Assembly: GCA_947630635.1 (NCBI GenBank)
Contig: CANRIJ010000066.1
Coordinates: 1-8,280 of the forward strand
DNA from: an uncultured Spirochaetaceae bacterium
Lineage (GTDB): Bacteria > Spirochaetota > Spirochaetia > Sphaerochaetales > Sphaerochaetaceae
DNA: 8,280 bases
Direction: 5' to 3'
Shown piece by piece: positions 1 through 5,763 of this stretch (the stretch's first letter is position 1; every line of letters begins with the position of its first letter). Below the pieces are notes generated by a model that worked only from the letters and a program-made list of their open reading frames with translations, searched no databases and was not told the DNA's origin. The translations under genes and the position numbers were made by a program.

Positions 1-1
1 A

Positions 2-31
2 GGAGCCCATCCAATCAAGCTCTGCCTCGCT
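2..31 (-). pseudogene. In-frame continuation of rimO beyond the TAA stop (partial, runs off left edge)
   Basis: Reading on through the TAA at 34-32 in the same frame gives SEAELDWMGS. This matches the register expected after VGFPTES in RimO, where the family has a helix such as FLxEAxLDxxG leading to a FxYSxEEGT-like motif. No base needs to be inserted or deleted, so this looks like a point nonsense change (for example TTA to TAA) rather than a frameshift. Only ten codons are visible, so I cannot tell whether the rest of the gene is intact. An in-frame ATG at 10-8 could in principle allow restart. Confidence 0.6.
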
Positions 32-982
32 TTAAAAGAGCTTTAAATCCGCTATTGAGGCTTTGCTCTCAGTTGGGAAGCCCACCATAATGGTTGAGCG
101 TATGACTGCCTCAGGAATCTCATCCCGTATTCTCTTAATCAGAGACACATACTTCTCTCTGTTTCCCTTTCTTCCCATCTTAGACAGAACGCTCTCATGA
201 GAGTGCTGAAATGGAATATCAAAATAGGGAAGTATCTTCTTATTGCTCTTTACTGCATCCAATAGGCCAAGAGGAAAATCGTCTGGATGTATATAGAGCA
301 TACGAAGGACAAAGTCTCCCTCGAGCTCAGAGAGGGCTTTTATCAAATCAATAAAGCCATCGCTCTCGCCCCTATCCTTACCATAGGAGGCAAGATCCTG
401 GGCAATGATGTCTATTTCATAGATGCCCTTCTCTATAAGCCTCTTTGCCTCCTTTAAAATCGAGGCTTTATCAAGACTTCTGAGATTTCCCCTGATGATA
501 GGTATTGCACAGTATGAGCACCAGTGATTGCAACCCTCGCTTATCTTGAGATATGCACATCCTGGATAAGAGAGCAAAGTGTCTCTCTCATACCCGCTCT
601 CATTTCCATACTCCTTTGGAAGGAGAGTTATCTTCTTCTCCTCTCCATAGAGCTGAGAGACCACCTCTTTGATTCTCTCAAGGTCCTTGTTCCCGAAAAT
701 GGCGTCTGCCTCATCAAGGACCATATTCTCTCCATATCTCTCAGCAAGACACCCCGATAGCACAATCTTCTTATCTGGATACCTATTTCTGAGATCGAAG
801 AATACAGAGAGGGATTCCTCTTTTGCGCTCTCTATAAAGCCGCATGTATTTACAATTAAGAGATCAGCCTCTTCAGAGTTATCAGTTCTCTCAAACCCCT
901 CCTCTTTGAGGTAGGTCAGAAGAATCTCTGAATCAACTTGATTTTTTGCACAGCCCAAGCTCTCTAAATAAACCTTTCGCAC
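32..982 (-). CDS. rimO: Ribosomal protein S12 methylthiotransferase RimO, prematurely terminated
   Basis: RimO is a radical-SAM enzyme that adds a methylthio group to a conserved aspartate of ribosomal protein S12. The N-terminal methylthiotransferase domain shows SLGCAKNQVDSE (Cys11), NTCGFI (Cys47) and SGCLAERY (Cys78), which bind the auxiliary cluster. The radical-SAM CxxxCxxC motif is Cys151/Cys155/Cys158, inside KISEGCNHWCSYCAIPIIRG; this wording and IAQDLASYGKD fit RimO rather than MiaB. The start is GTG at 982, just before the conserved RKVYLESLGCAKN; no Shine-Dalgarno is visible, but a possible promoter lies immediately upstream. The frame stops at TAA (34-32) after 316 residues, whereas RimO is usually about 430-450 residues. 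The end of the radical-SAM barrel and the TRAM domain are therefore missing from this product. RimO-like sequence resumes in the same frame after the stop. Identity is secure; whether it is functional is doubtful. Confidence 0.93.
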   Translation of the reverse strand: MRKVYLESLGCAKNQVDSEILLTYLKEEGFERTDNSEEADLLIVNTCGFIESAKEESLSVFFDLRNRYPDKKIVLSGCLAERYGENMVLDEADAIFGNKDLERIKEVVSQLYGEEKKITLLPKEYGNESGYERDTLLSYPGCAYLKISEGCNHWCSYCAIPIIRGNLRSLDKASILKEAKRLIEKGIYEIDIIAQDLASYGKDRGESDGFIDLIKALSELEGDFVLRMLYIHPDDFPLGLLDAVKSNKKILPYFDIPFQHSHESVLSKMGRKGNREKYVSLIKRIRDEIPEAVIRSTIMVGFPTESKASIADLKLF

Positions 983-988
983 GTGAAA

Positions 989-1017
989 AAGATATCGTAA
1001 TTGCGTAATAAAGTAAA
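989..1017 (-). promoter_or_regulatory. Possible sigma-70-type promoter for rimO, leaderless geometry
   Basis: On the minus strand TTTACT (1017-1012) is followed by a 17-nt spacer and TATCTT (994-989), then 6 nt and the GTG start at 982. Each hexamer matches the consensus at four of six positions, which is weak alone. The same hexamer-to-start distance of 6 nt occurs at the metallopeptidase gene and at aroA, and rimO has no Shine-Dalgarno. If real, the transcript would begin at or within a base or two of the start codon. Confidence 0.35.
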
Positions 1018-1034
1018 AGAGCCTACTAGCAAAG

Positions 1035-1059
1035 AAAGCCCCCTCTTCTAATCGGCTTT
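1035..1059 (-). terminator. Weak hairpin at the 3' end of the membrane-protein gene
   Basis: On the minus strand AAAGCC (1059-1054) can pair with GGCTTT (1040-1035) across a 13-nt loop that contains the TAG stop of the membrane-protein gene. A broken T-run (CTTT at 1034-1031) follows. The six-pair stem with only two to three GC pairs and the poor T-tract make it a marginal intrinsic terminator. Its place between the stop codon and the putative rimO promoter is where a terminator would be expected. Confidence 0.3.
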
Positions 1060-1584
1060 TTCAGGGAAACTATTCAGTGGAAAACCGGCAAACTCAGAGA
1101 GAAAGAGTGCAGACCTCTCTAGCCTCGCTTTATTTCTCCTCTCTGGAGCCCTTTCCAGATCAAGGCTCTTAACGTCGTCTCTATTAAGCCGCACAGAGAA
1201 GAGAGTCTGCGGCTTATTTGAAAAAAGCGGCCTCCCGGAAATATTTCCAGATTCACCCTTTACAAAGCGTCTTACCTCAATAGAGACTACTTCATCGTAC
1301 AAGTAGCGCTTCTTTTTGACAAAGGGACCAAAACCCAAAACATAGAGTATCTCCCTCTTATCATTGTCAAATGTCCAGCTCTCTCTATAGAGAAGCATCA
1401 TAAATAATAGGGCCATAAAGAGTGTCGGAAAGACTGCCGTCTTCTCAAAAGAGCCCTCCTCTCGGATTATGGAAAAGAGCGCAACGCCAAGAACAAGAAT
1501 AATGAAGCAGCAGAACATCCTATAAAAATACGATGTTCCATAGGTTGCCCTATTGCCATGTTTATGAAACTCGAATGAATACAC
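1048..1584 (-). CDS. Hypothetical membrane protein with two transmembrane helices
   Basis: I do not recognise this protein. From the GTG at 1584 it has 178 residues: a short polar N-terminus (YSFEFHKHGNRA), a hydrophobic helix at about residues 23-40, a short charged loop, a second helix at about 50-66, and a soluble C-terminal region of about 110 residues. After helix 2 comes TFDNDKREILYVLGFGPFVKKKRYLYDEVVSIEV. This alternating pattern resembles the beta-rich domain that follows a helix pair in bacterial PH-like or YcxB-like membrane proteins, but that is only a resemblance. The start is uncertain: GTG at 1629 would overlap the divergent gene and its promoter, and ATG at 1518 would begin directly at helix 1. 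None has a convincing Shine-Dalgarno. Its long open frame, membrane topology and tight fit between neighbours argue that it is real. Confidence 0.65.
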   Translation of the reverse strand: MYSFEFHKHGNRATYGTSYFYRMFCCFIILVLGVALFSIIREEGSFEKTAVFPTLFMALLFMMLLYRESWTFDNDKREILYVLGFGPFVKKKRYLYDEVVSIEVRRFVKGESGNISGRPLFSNKPQTLFSVRLNRDDVKSLDLERAPERRNKARLERSALFLSEFAGFPLNSFPEKAD

Positions 1585-1593
1585 ATGTAAATG

Positions 1594-1623
1594 ATTACAA
1601 AACAAGGAGAAAAATTCTATAGT
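1594..1623 (+). promoter_or_regulatory. Predicted promoter of the metallopeptidase gene, leaderless geometry
   Basis: ATTACA (1594-1599, four of six to the -35 consensus) is followed by an 18-nt spacer and TATAGT (1618-1623, five of six to the -10 consensus). The ATG at 1630 begins after exactly 6 nt, so transcription would start at about the A of the ATG. The only purine-rich ribosome-binding-like sequence, AAGGAG at 1604-1609, is 20 nt from this ATG, too far to act, and would lie upstream of the transcript. The same bases on the other strand (TGTAAT, 1599-1594) could serve as a -10 for the divergent membrane-protein gene. Confidence 0.45.
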
Positions 1624-1629
1624 TCTCAC

Positions 1630-2652
1630 ATGAATCGCCTAATAAGGGCAACAAGCGACAGAATAGCCAAAAAGAAAGATGAGCTAGATAAAATCGCTCG
1701 CGCTCTCGAGAAAGAAGCACAAGAGGCCTTTAAAGTAAAGAGTCTCCTCTACTCTGATATCTACATCGTACCAACGATGGAAAATGGAAAAATCGGAGCC
1801 TTCTTTCCCTCATATAAGGCAATTGCCATAGTAGAGAATGCAATTGAGGATGAGGGCTATGCAATCAATATTCTAAAGCACGAGCTATCACATGCACTTG
1901 ACTATGCCATTAATGGACTGCCATTGGAGCATGGCAGGAAATTTCGTCAGTACGCATCCTTCTTCTCTATAGACGAAGGCTTTGACAAGGCAAGAGTAAG
2001 AGAGAGCCTTGATAAGAGCAAAAGAGACTCAGAGCGCATAGAAAAGCTCTTCAGACTATCAGAGAGCCCCTTTGAAGAGGAGGCAATGAGCGCCCTTAGA
2101 AAGGCACTCATGCTATCAGAAAGAAGCAAAAGAGAGATAGATGACAAGAAACTCTACTTTGCAGAGCTTTATGAGAAAAAGAGGATTTCCTATCCAATAC
2201 AGGCAATTGGAAACATAGTAGCGGAGGCAACCTCTGTCTTTCTCATCAAATGCAAAAATGAGGATAATAGCGCATTCAGCCTCAGATGCTATGGCTCACT
2301 CTATGACACAGAGCTTGCAATATACCTATTTGACCACCTTGTTGACAGCATGAAAAGGGAGATAAAAAGGCTGAGAAATAGCGGAGAGAGGATAACACTA
2401 TCAAGCTTCTCCATAGGAGCAGTCGAGAATCTTAGAAAACAGCTCTATAAAAGCTACAGCGAGGCTCTGATTGCCCTTGATGAGAAAAAGAGGGAAAACA
2501 AGAATCTCGCCCTCTCTCTTGTCTTCAAAAACGGGGTAAGGAAGCGAAAGAGCTACATATACTCCTTTGATGAAAAAAGCTACTCAATGGGAAAGACATT
2601 CGGCGAGAAGACCCCTCTATTCAAAGAAATCAAAGAGAGAGAGCTCAAATAA
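1630..2652 (+). CDS. SprT/WLM-like HExxH zinc metallopeptidase, otherwise uncharacterised
   Basis: The encoded 340-residue protein carries HELSHALDYAINGLPLEHG followed by RKF, i.e. HExxH and, 12 residues later, HGxxF. This matches the zinc site of SprT-like/WLM (gluzincin-type) metallopeptidases, where the two HExxH histidines and the third histidine bind zinc and the glutamate activates water. In the 340-residue numbering the site is His84-Glu85, His88 and His101. An N-terminal helix rich in Lys and Glu precedes it, and about 200 residues of mostly charged helical sequence follow, with coiled-coil-like stretches. No signal peptide or membrane segment is seen, so it is probably cytoplasmic. 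The start at 1630 is preferred over ATG 1591 because a -10 box lies 6 nt upstream of it and because 1591 would overlap the divergent gene's control region. SprT relatives act in DNA-protein crosslink repair, but nothing here shows the substrate. Confidence 0.7.
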   Translation: MNRLIRATSDRIAKKKDELDKIARALEKEAQEAFKVKSLLYSDIYIVPTMENGKIGAFFPSYKAIAIVENAIEDEGYAINILKHELSHALDYAINGLPLEHGRKFRQYASFFSIDEGFDKARVRESLDKSKRDSERIEKLFRLSESPFEEEAMSALRKALMLSERSKREIDDKKLYFAELYEKKRISYPIQAIGNIVAEATSVFLIKCKNEDNSAFSLRCYGSLYDTELAIYLFDHLVDSMKREIKRLRNSGERITLSSFSIGAVENLRKQLYKSYSEALIALDEKKRENKNLALSLVFKNGVRKRKSYIYSFDEKSYSMGKTFGEKTPLFKEIKERELK

Positions 2653-2669
2653 GGAAAGACTCTCTCATG

Positions 2670-2698
2670 TTCAGTCAAAACGCCATTTTCTATATAAT
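2670..2698 (+). promoter_or_regulatory. Predicted promoter for the aroA operon, leaderless geometry
   Basis: A perfect TATAAT lies at 2693-2698, with TTCAGT (2670-2675, three of six to the -35 consensus) 17 nt upstream. The aroA ATG at 2705 follows the -10 hexamer after 6 nt, which puts the expected transcription start at or next to the ATG. The bases between (GTCCCC) and those upstream contain no Shine-Dalgarno, as expected for a leaderless message. The site lies in the 52-nt gap after the metallopeptidase stop, so the operon could also receive read-through. Confidence 0.55.
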
Positions 2699-2704
2699 GT
2701 CCCC

Positions 2705-3973
2705 ATGAAAGTGCTTGAAAGCAAGAAATGCTCCGGATCTGTGAATATACCTGCATCTAAGAGCCAGACAATCAGAGCCCTACTGATTGCAGCATTCTCA
2801 AAGGAGCATTCAGTTATAAGAAATCCGCTCTTTTCAGAAGACACTAAGAGCGCACTCTCTGCAATAGAAAGACTCGGGGCAAAAATAGAATACATAGAAG
2901 ATTCTGGCAGAAAAGACATAAAGGTCGATGCCACAGACTTTGGAAAAAACCTAGATCCGTTTATCGAGATAGACTCGGGCAACAGTGGAACCACAGAGCT
3001 GCTTTTGATGCCTATGCTGCTCTCTCTGAATAGCAAGTTCAGAATAACGGGCGACAGCCAGCTTTTAAAGCGACCAGTGGGACCGCTTGTAGAATCCCTA
3101 AGAGAGCTCGGCTCTGTGGTTGAGGCAAATAAAGGGCTCCCTCCAATAACTCTCAGCGGACCGCTTCTTGGAGGAAAAACCGTCATAGAGTGCAAGACAA
3201 GCCAGTATCTATCGGGACTTCTGCTTGGCACTCCTCTTGGAAAGGATGAGAGCATAATCGAATGCTCTCTTCTATATGAAAAGCCATATGTGGAGATGAC
3301 CCTTGAATGGCTTAGAAAGCAGAATATCGAATTTGAGATATCAGAGGACCTTGAGAAGGCAAGAGTAAAGGGCGGACAGAGATACCATGGGTTTGACGAG
3401 TACATCAATGGGGACTTCTCATCAGCTTCATTCTTCTTCGGCTCAGCTATGATCTCAAAGAGCACTATCACCGTCAATGGCCTTTGCAGAAACGATCCCC
3501 AAGGAGACAAGAAAATACTCGATATCTTCTTATCTATGGGGGCATCTGTCACCTGGAATGGGAACTCTGTGACAATAACTGGCCCAAAGGAAATAAAGGG
3601 GGGCACCTTTGATCTAAACAGCATGCCGGACGCCCTTCCAATTCTTGCATCAGTTGCTGCATTCAGCCAAGAGGACGTAATAATAGCAAATGTCCCGCAG
3701 GCTCGAATAAAAGAGACAGACAGAATCAAGTGCATGAGCGAGAATCTAAGACGCCTTGGAGTGGAAAACGAGGAACTTCCAGATGGGCTGATTATACACG
3801 GAAAGGGCAAAGTAAATGGCGGCAGCGTCATGGGCTACTCTGACCACAGGATAATAATGGCAATGGCAGTAATCTCTGCAGCATCGGAGAAAGAGATAGT
3901 TATTGATGATGTAAGCGCAGCAGCAGTAACTTTTCCAACCTTCTTCGAACTTTTTGATAAACTGAGAAAATGA
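2705..3973 (+). CDS. aroA: 3-phosphoshikimate 1-carboxyvinyltransferase (EPSP synthase) homologue with altered active-site residues
   Basis: EPSP synthase transfers the enolpyruvyl group of PEP to shikimate-3-phosphate in the cytoplasmic shikimate pathway. The 422-residue product has the usual length and two-domain pattern. Motifs seen: PASKSQTIR (Lys19, Ser20, Arg24), SGNSGTT (91-97), GDSQLLKRPVGPL (Arg123), KTSQYLSG (Ser166, Gln167), GDFSSASFF, the acidic residue Asp309 in NSMPDALP, RIKETDR (Lys336, Glu337, Arg340) and SDHR (Arg382). Two near-invariant positions differ: GTTELLL has Leu99 where E. coli has Arg100, and AAAVTFPTFF has Val408 where E. coli has Lys411. The frame is open further upstream, but ATG 2705 gives the family-typical N-terminus and follows a promoter-like TATAAT. 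It is the first gene of the coupled operon and overlaps the next start by 4 nt. Family membership is secure; normal activity is less so. Confidence 0.92.
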   Translation: MKVLESKKCSGSVNIPASKSQTIRALLIAAFSKEHSVIRNPLFSEDTKSALSAIERLGAKIEYIEDSGRKDIKVDATDFGKNLDPFIEIDSGNSGTTELLLMPMLLSLNSKFRITGDSQLLKRPVGPLVESLRELGSVVEANKGLPPITLSGPLLGGKTVIECKTSQYLSGLLLGTPLGKDESIIECSLLYEKPYVEMTLEWLRKQNIEFEISEDLEKARVKGGQRYHGFDEYINGDFSSASFFFGSAMISKSTITVNGLCRNDPQGDKKILDIFLSMGASVTWNGNSVTITGPKEIKGGTFDLNSMPDALPILASVAAFSQEDVIIANVPQARIKETDRIKCMSENLRRLGVENEELPDGLIIHGKGKVNGGSVMGYSDHRIIMAMAVISAASEKEIVIDDVSAAAVTFPTFFELFDKLRK

Positions 3974-4989
3974 ACAAGACATACAATCTGAGATCTGATA
4001 CATTTACCCTTCCCTCCGAGGGAATGAGAAAGGCAATCTACGAGGCTGAGGTAGGAGATGACGTATACAGAGAGGACCCTACTGTAAGAAAGCTTGAGGA
4101 AATGAGCGCAGAGCTATCTGGAAAGGAGAGCGCGCTCTTTGTCTCATCCGGTTCAATGGGAAACCTTATTCCGCTTATTCTCAAGGGAGGACTCGGGAAA
4201 GAGGTCATAACCGCCAAGGAATCGCACATAGTAAGGCATGAAATAGGAGCTGTTGCCTCCATCTCCCGAACACTAATCAATATTGCCAAATCAGAGAGGG
4301 GAATACTCAACCCAGAGTCAGTTGAGAGCCTGATACACGAAAAGGCCTATGACTCGTCTGAGGCATCGATAATAGAGGTTGAGAACACAACATCGGGCTT
4401 GATATACCCACTTGAGACAATGAAAGAACTCAAGAGAATAGCCGAAAAACACGATTTATGGGTTCACCTTGACGGTGCGAGAATTTTCAACGCAGTTGTT
4501 AAGACCAAGATTTTGCTCTCCTCTTGGGCAAAAGAGGCAGATGACGTGACATTCTGCCTCTCAAAGGGGCTTGGAGCTCCCATGGGATCTGTTCTTGCCT
4601 CCACAAGAGAATTCATAGATGAGGCGAGAAGGATCAGAAAGATACTCGGTGGCGGCTTAAGACAATCTGGATTCATGGCAGCTGCCGGAATCTACGCGCT
4701 TGAGCACAATGTAGAGCGCTTGGAAGAAGATGACCAAAACAGAATATCAATATCGAGGGCTATTGAGGATACAGACCTCTTTGATATCGATATATCTGAG
4801 ACAAACATGATCTTCTTCAAAGCACGCTATAACAGGAAAAAGTCCTTAGAAGCCTTTATAAATAGGGGTATACTCGTACTAGAGGAAGGAGATGACATAA
4901 GGGCTGTGACAAGCCTCAACATCACCAAAAAGGATGCTGAGGAGATTGCAGAGCTTATTAGAGGCATCAAAAAAGAGGAAGTCAAATGA
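3970..4989 (+). CDS. ltaE: Low-specificity L-threonine aldolase
   Basis: This fold-type I PLP enzyme cleaves L-threonine or L-allo-threonine to glycine and acetaldehyde. Family signatures in order: NLRSDTFTLPSEGM at the N-terminus, EVGDDVYREDPTVRKLEE (27-44), the cofactor-phosphate loop SSGSMGN (59-65), ESHIVRHE with the stacking His86, HLDGARIFNA with Asp168 and Arg171, and LSKGLGAPMGSV with Lys199 as the PLP Schiff-base lysine. GGGLRQSGFMAAAGIYAL follows as in homologues. The length of 339 residues is normal. The ATG overlaps the aroA stop (ATGA at 3970-3973), and only a weak Shine-Dalgarno-like TGAGA precedes it, so translation is probably coupled to aroA. No key residue appears missing. 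In this operon it could supply glycine and feed acetaldehyde to reductive fermentation, which is inference. Confidence 0.92.
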   Translation: MNKTYNLRSDTFTLPSEGMRKAIYEAEVGDDVYREDPTVRKLEEMSAELSGKESALFVSSGSMGNLIPLILKGGLGKEVITAKESHIVRHEIGAVASISRTLINIAKSERGILNPESVESLIHEKAYDSSEASIIEVENTTSGLIYPLETMKELKRIAEKHDLWVHLDGARIFNAVVKTKILLSSWAKEADDVTFCLSKGLGAPMGSVLASTREFIDEARRIRKILGGGLRQSGFMAAAGIYALEHNVERLEEDDQNRISISRAIEDTDLFDIDISETNMIFFKARYNRKKSLEAFINRGILVLEEGDDIRAVTSLNITKKDAEEIAELIRGIKKEEVK

Positions 4990-5762
4990 AAAGAGAAATT
5001 GCCCTTTTCACGGGCACGGGGAACACTCTCTTTGTAGCAAACCAGATAGCAAATGAGGATGAGATATTCTTCATTGAGAAATATATAGACGGAACAAAGA
5101 CAATAGACGAAGACACAGAGTCTCTGGGAATAATGTTCCCAACTCACGTTGGAACCATCCCAGATGAGGTAGAGATATTCATCAAAGAGGTCCTTGGGAA
5201 GAGGGACAACTCGAATCTTGGATATGTCTTCTCCATTTGCACTTATGGTGGCATCAAGGGATCTGCCAACTCAAGAGTAGAGAAGCTCTTAAAGGAGGCA
5301 GGAATTGCACTCTCCTATTCAAATGCAGTCAGAATGCCTGATGCATACCTTCCGATTGACAAAAAGCCGCTTTCGGAAATGGAGACCCTTGCCTTTATAA
5401 ATAAGAAGCTCAATAAATTAGACAAGATCAAGAACGATATCGAGATTGAGAGAGTAAGGCTTACACCCTTCTCCGAGAAAATAGGAGCCAAAATCCACAA
5501 ATGGGCAAAAGGCCAAAAAGACCGCTACACAAAGACCAACAACGGATTGAAGCTCACAGATAGGTGCGTTGGCTGCGCAACATGCTACAGAATCTGTCCC
5601 GTTGACAATATTGTTATGAAAGACGGTAAGCCAAAGTTCAGAAATCACTGCATAGAATGCTACGCATGCTTTCACAGATGCCCAAATTTCGCCTATGAAT
5701 ATAAGGGCGTAAAATCCCAATACAAGGGACTAGAAGACACTTCAAAGCTTTTCAGGAGATAG
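4986..5762 (+). CDS. EFR1-type flavodoxin-ferredoxin fusion protein
   Basis: The 258-residue protein joins a flavodoxin-like N-terminal domain to a C-terminal bacterial ferredoxin domain with two [4Fe-4S] clusters. The FMN phosphate loop is FTGTGNT (residues 8-14), close to the usual FSGTGNS, and GIMFPTHVGTIPDEV (48-62) matches the second flavodoxin loop. The clusters are Cys194/197/200/204 (CVGCATCYRICP) and Cys222/225/228/232 (CIECYACFHRCP). This architecture is common in strict anaerobes as an electron carrier or small reductase, and partners are usually unknown. GAGGA (4975-4979) lies 6 nt before the ATG, which overlaps the threonine aldolase stop as ATGA. No membrane segment or signal peptide is seen, so it should be cytoplasmic. 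Its partner is not identifiable; cotranscription with two PLP enzymes and aroA is the only hint. Confidence 0.9.
   Translation: MKREIALFTGTGNTLFVANQIANEDEIFFIEKYIDGTKTIDEDTESLGIMFPTHVGTIPDEVEIFIKEVLGKRDNSNLGYVFSICTYGGIKGSANSRVEKLLKEAGIALSYSNAVRMPDAYLPIDKKPLSEMETLAFINKKLNKLDKIKNDIEIERVRLTPFSEKIGAKIHKWAKGQKDRYTKTNNGLKLTDRCVGCATCYRICPVDNIVMKDGKPKFRNHCIECYACFHRCPNFAYEYKGVKSQYKGLEDTSKLFRR
5754..5758 (+). promoter_or_regulatory. Shine-Dalgarno site of the PatB/MalY-type gene
   Basis: AGGAG lies 5 nt before the ATG at 5764 and is embedded in the last codons of the preceding gene, whose TAG is at 5760-5762. It is the clearest ribosome-binding site in the window and contrasts with the first gene of the operon, which has none. 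Confidence 0.75.
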
Positions 5763-5763
5763 C

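Noticed and set aside
32..34. Recoding or stop reassignment at the rimO TAA
   Set aside because: Other genes in the window end properly at TAA, and TAA is not a selenocysteine or pyrrolysine codon; a nonsense change or sequence error is simpler.
524..914. Two small + strand frames opposite rimO (78 and 81 residues)
   Set aside because: They are antisense to well-conserved rimO motifs, low-complexity Ser/Leu-rich, and lack ribosome-binding sites.
2637..2666. GAGAGAG...CTCTCTC inverted repeat at the end of the metallopeptidase gene
   Set aside because: The 7-pair GA/CT stem has a 16-nt loop and no T-run after it, and GAGAG words are abundant throughout the window, so chance pairing is likely.
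2567..2704. N-terminal extension of aroA from the ATG at 2567
   Set aside because: It would overlap the metallopeptidase gene by 86 nt and add 46 basic residues absent from EPSP synthases; ATG 2705 gives the normal N-terminus.
2671..3831. 386-residue open frame on the minus strand, antisense to aroA
   Set aside because: It lies wholly opposite a clear AroA homologue, has no recognisable domain, and reads as Ser/Pro/Phe-rich sequence typical of the complement of purine-rich codons.
4986..5762. Nitroreductase or NAD(P)H dehydrogenase reading of the flavodoxin-ferredoxin gene
   Set aside because: The FTGTGNT loop plus two CxxCxxCxxxC clusters define a flavodoxin-ferredoxin fusion, and no nucleotide-binding reductase domain is present.
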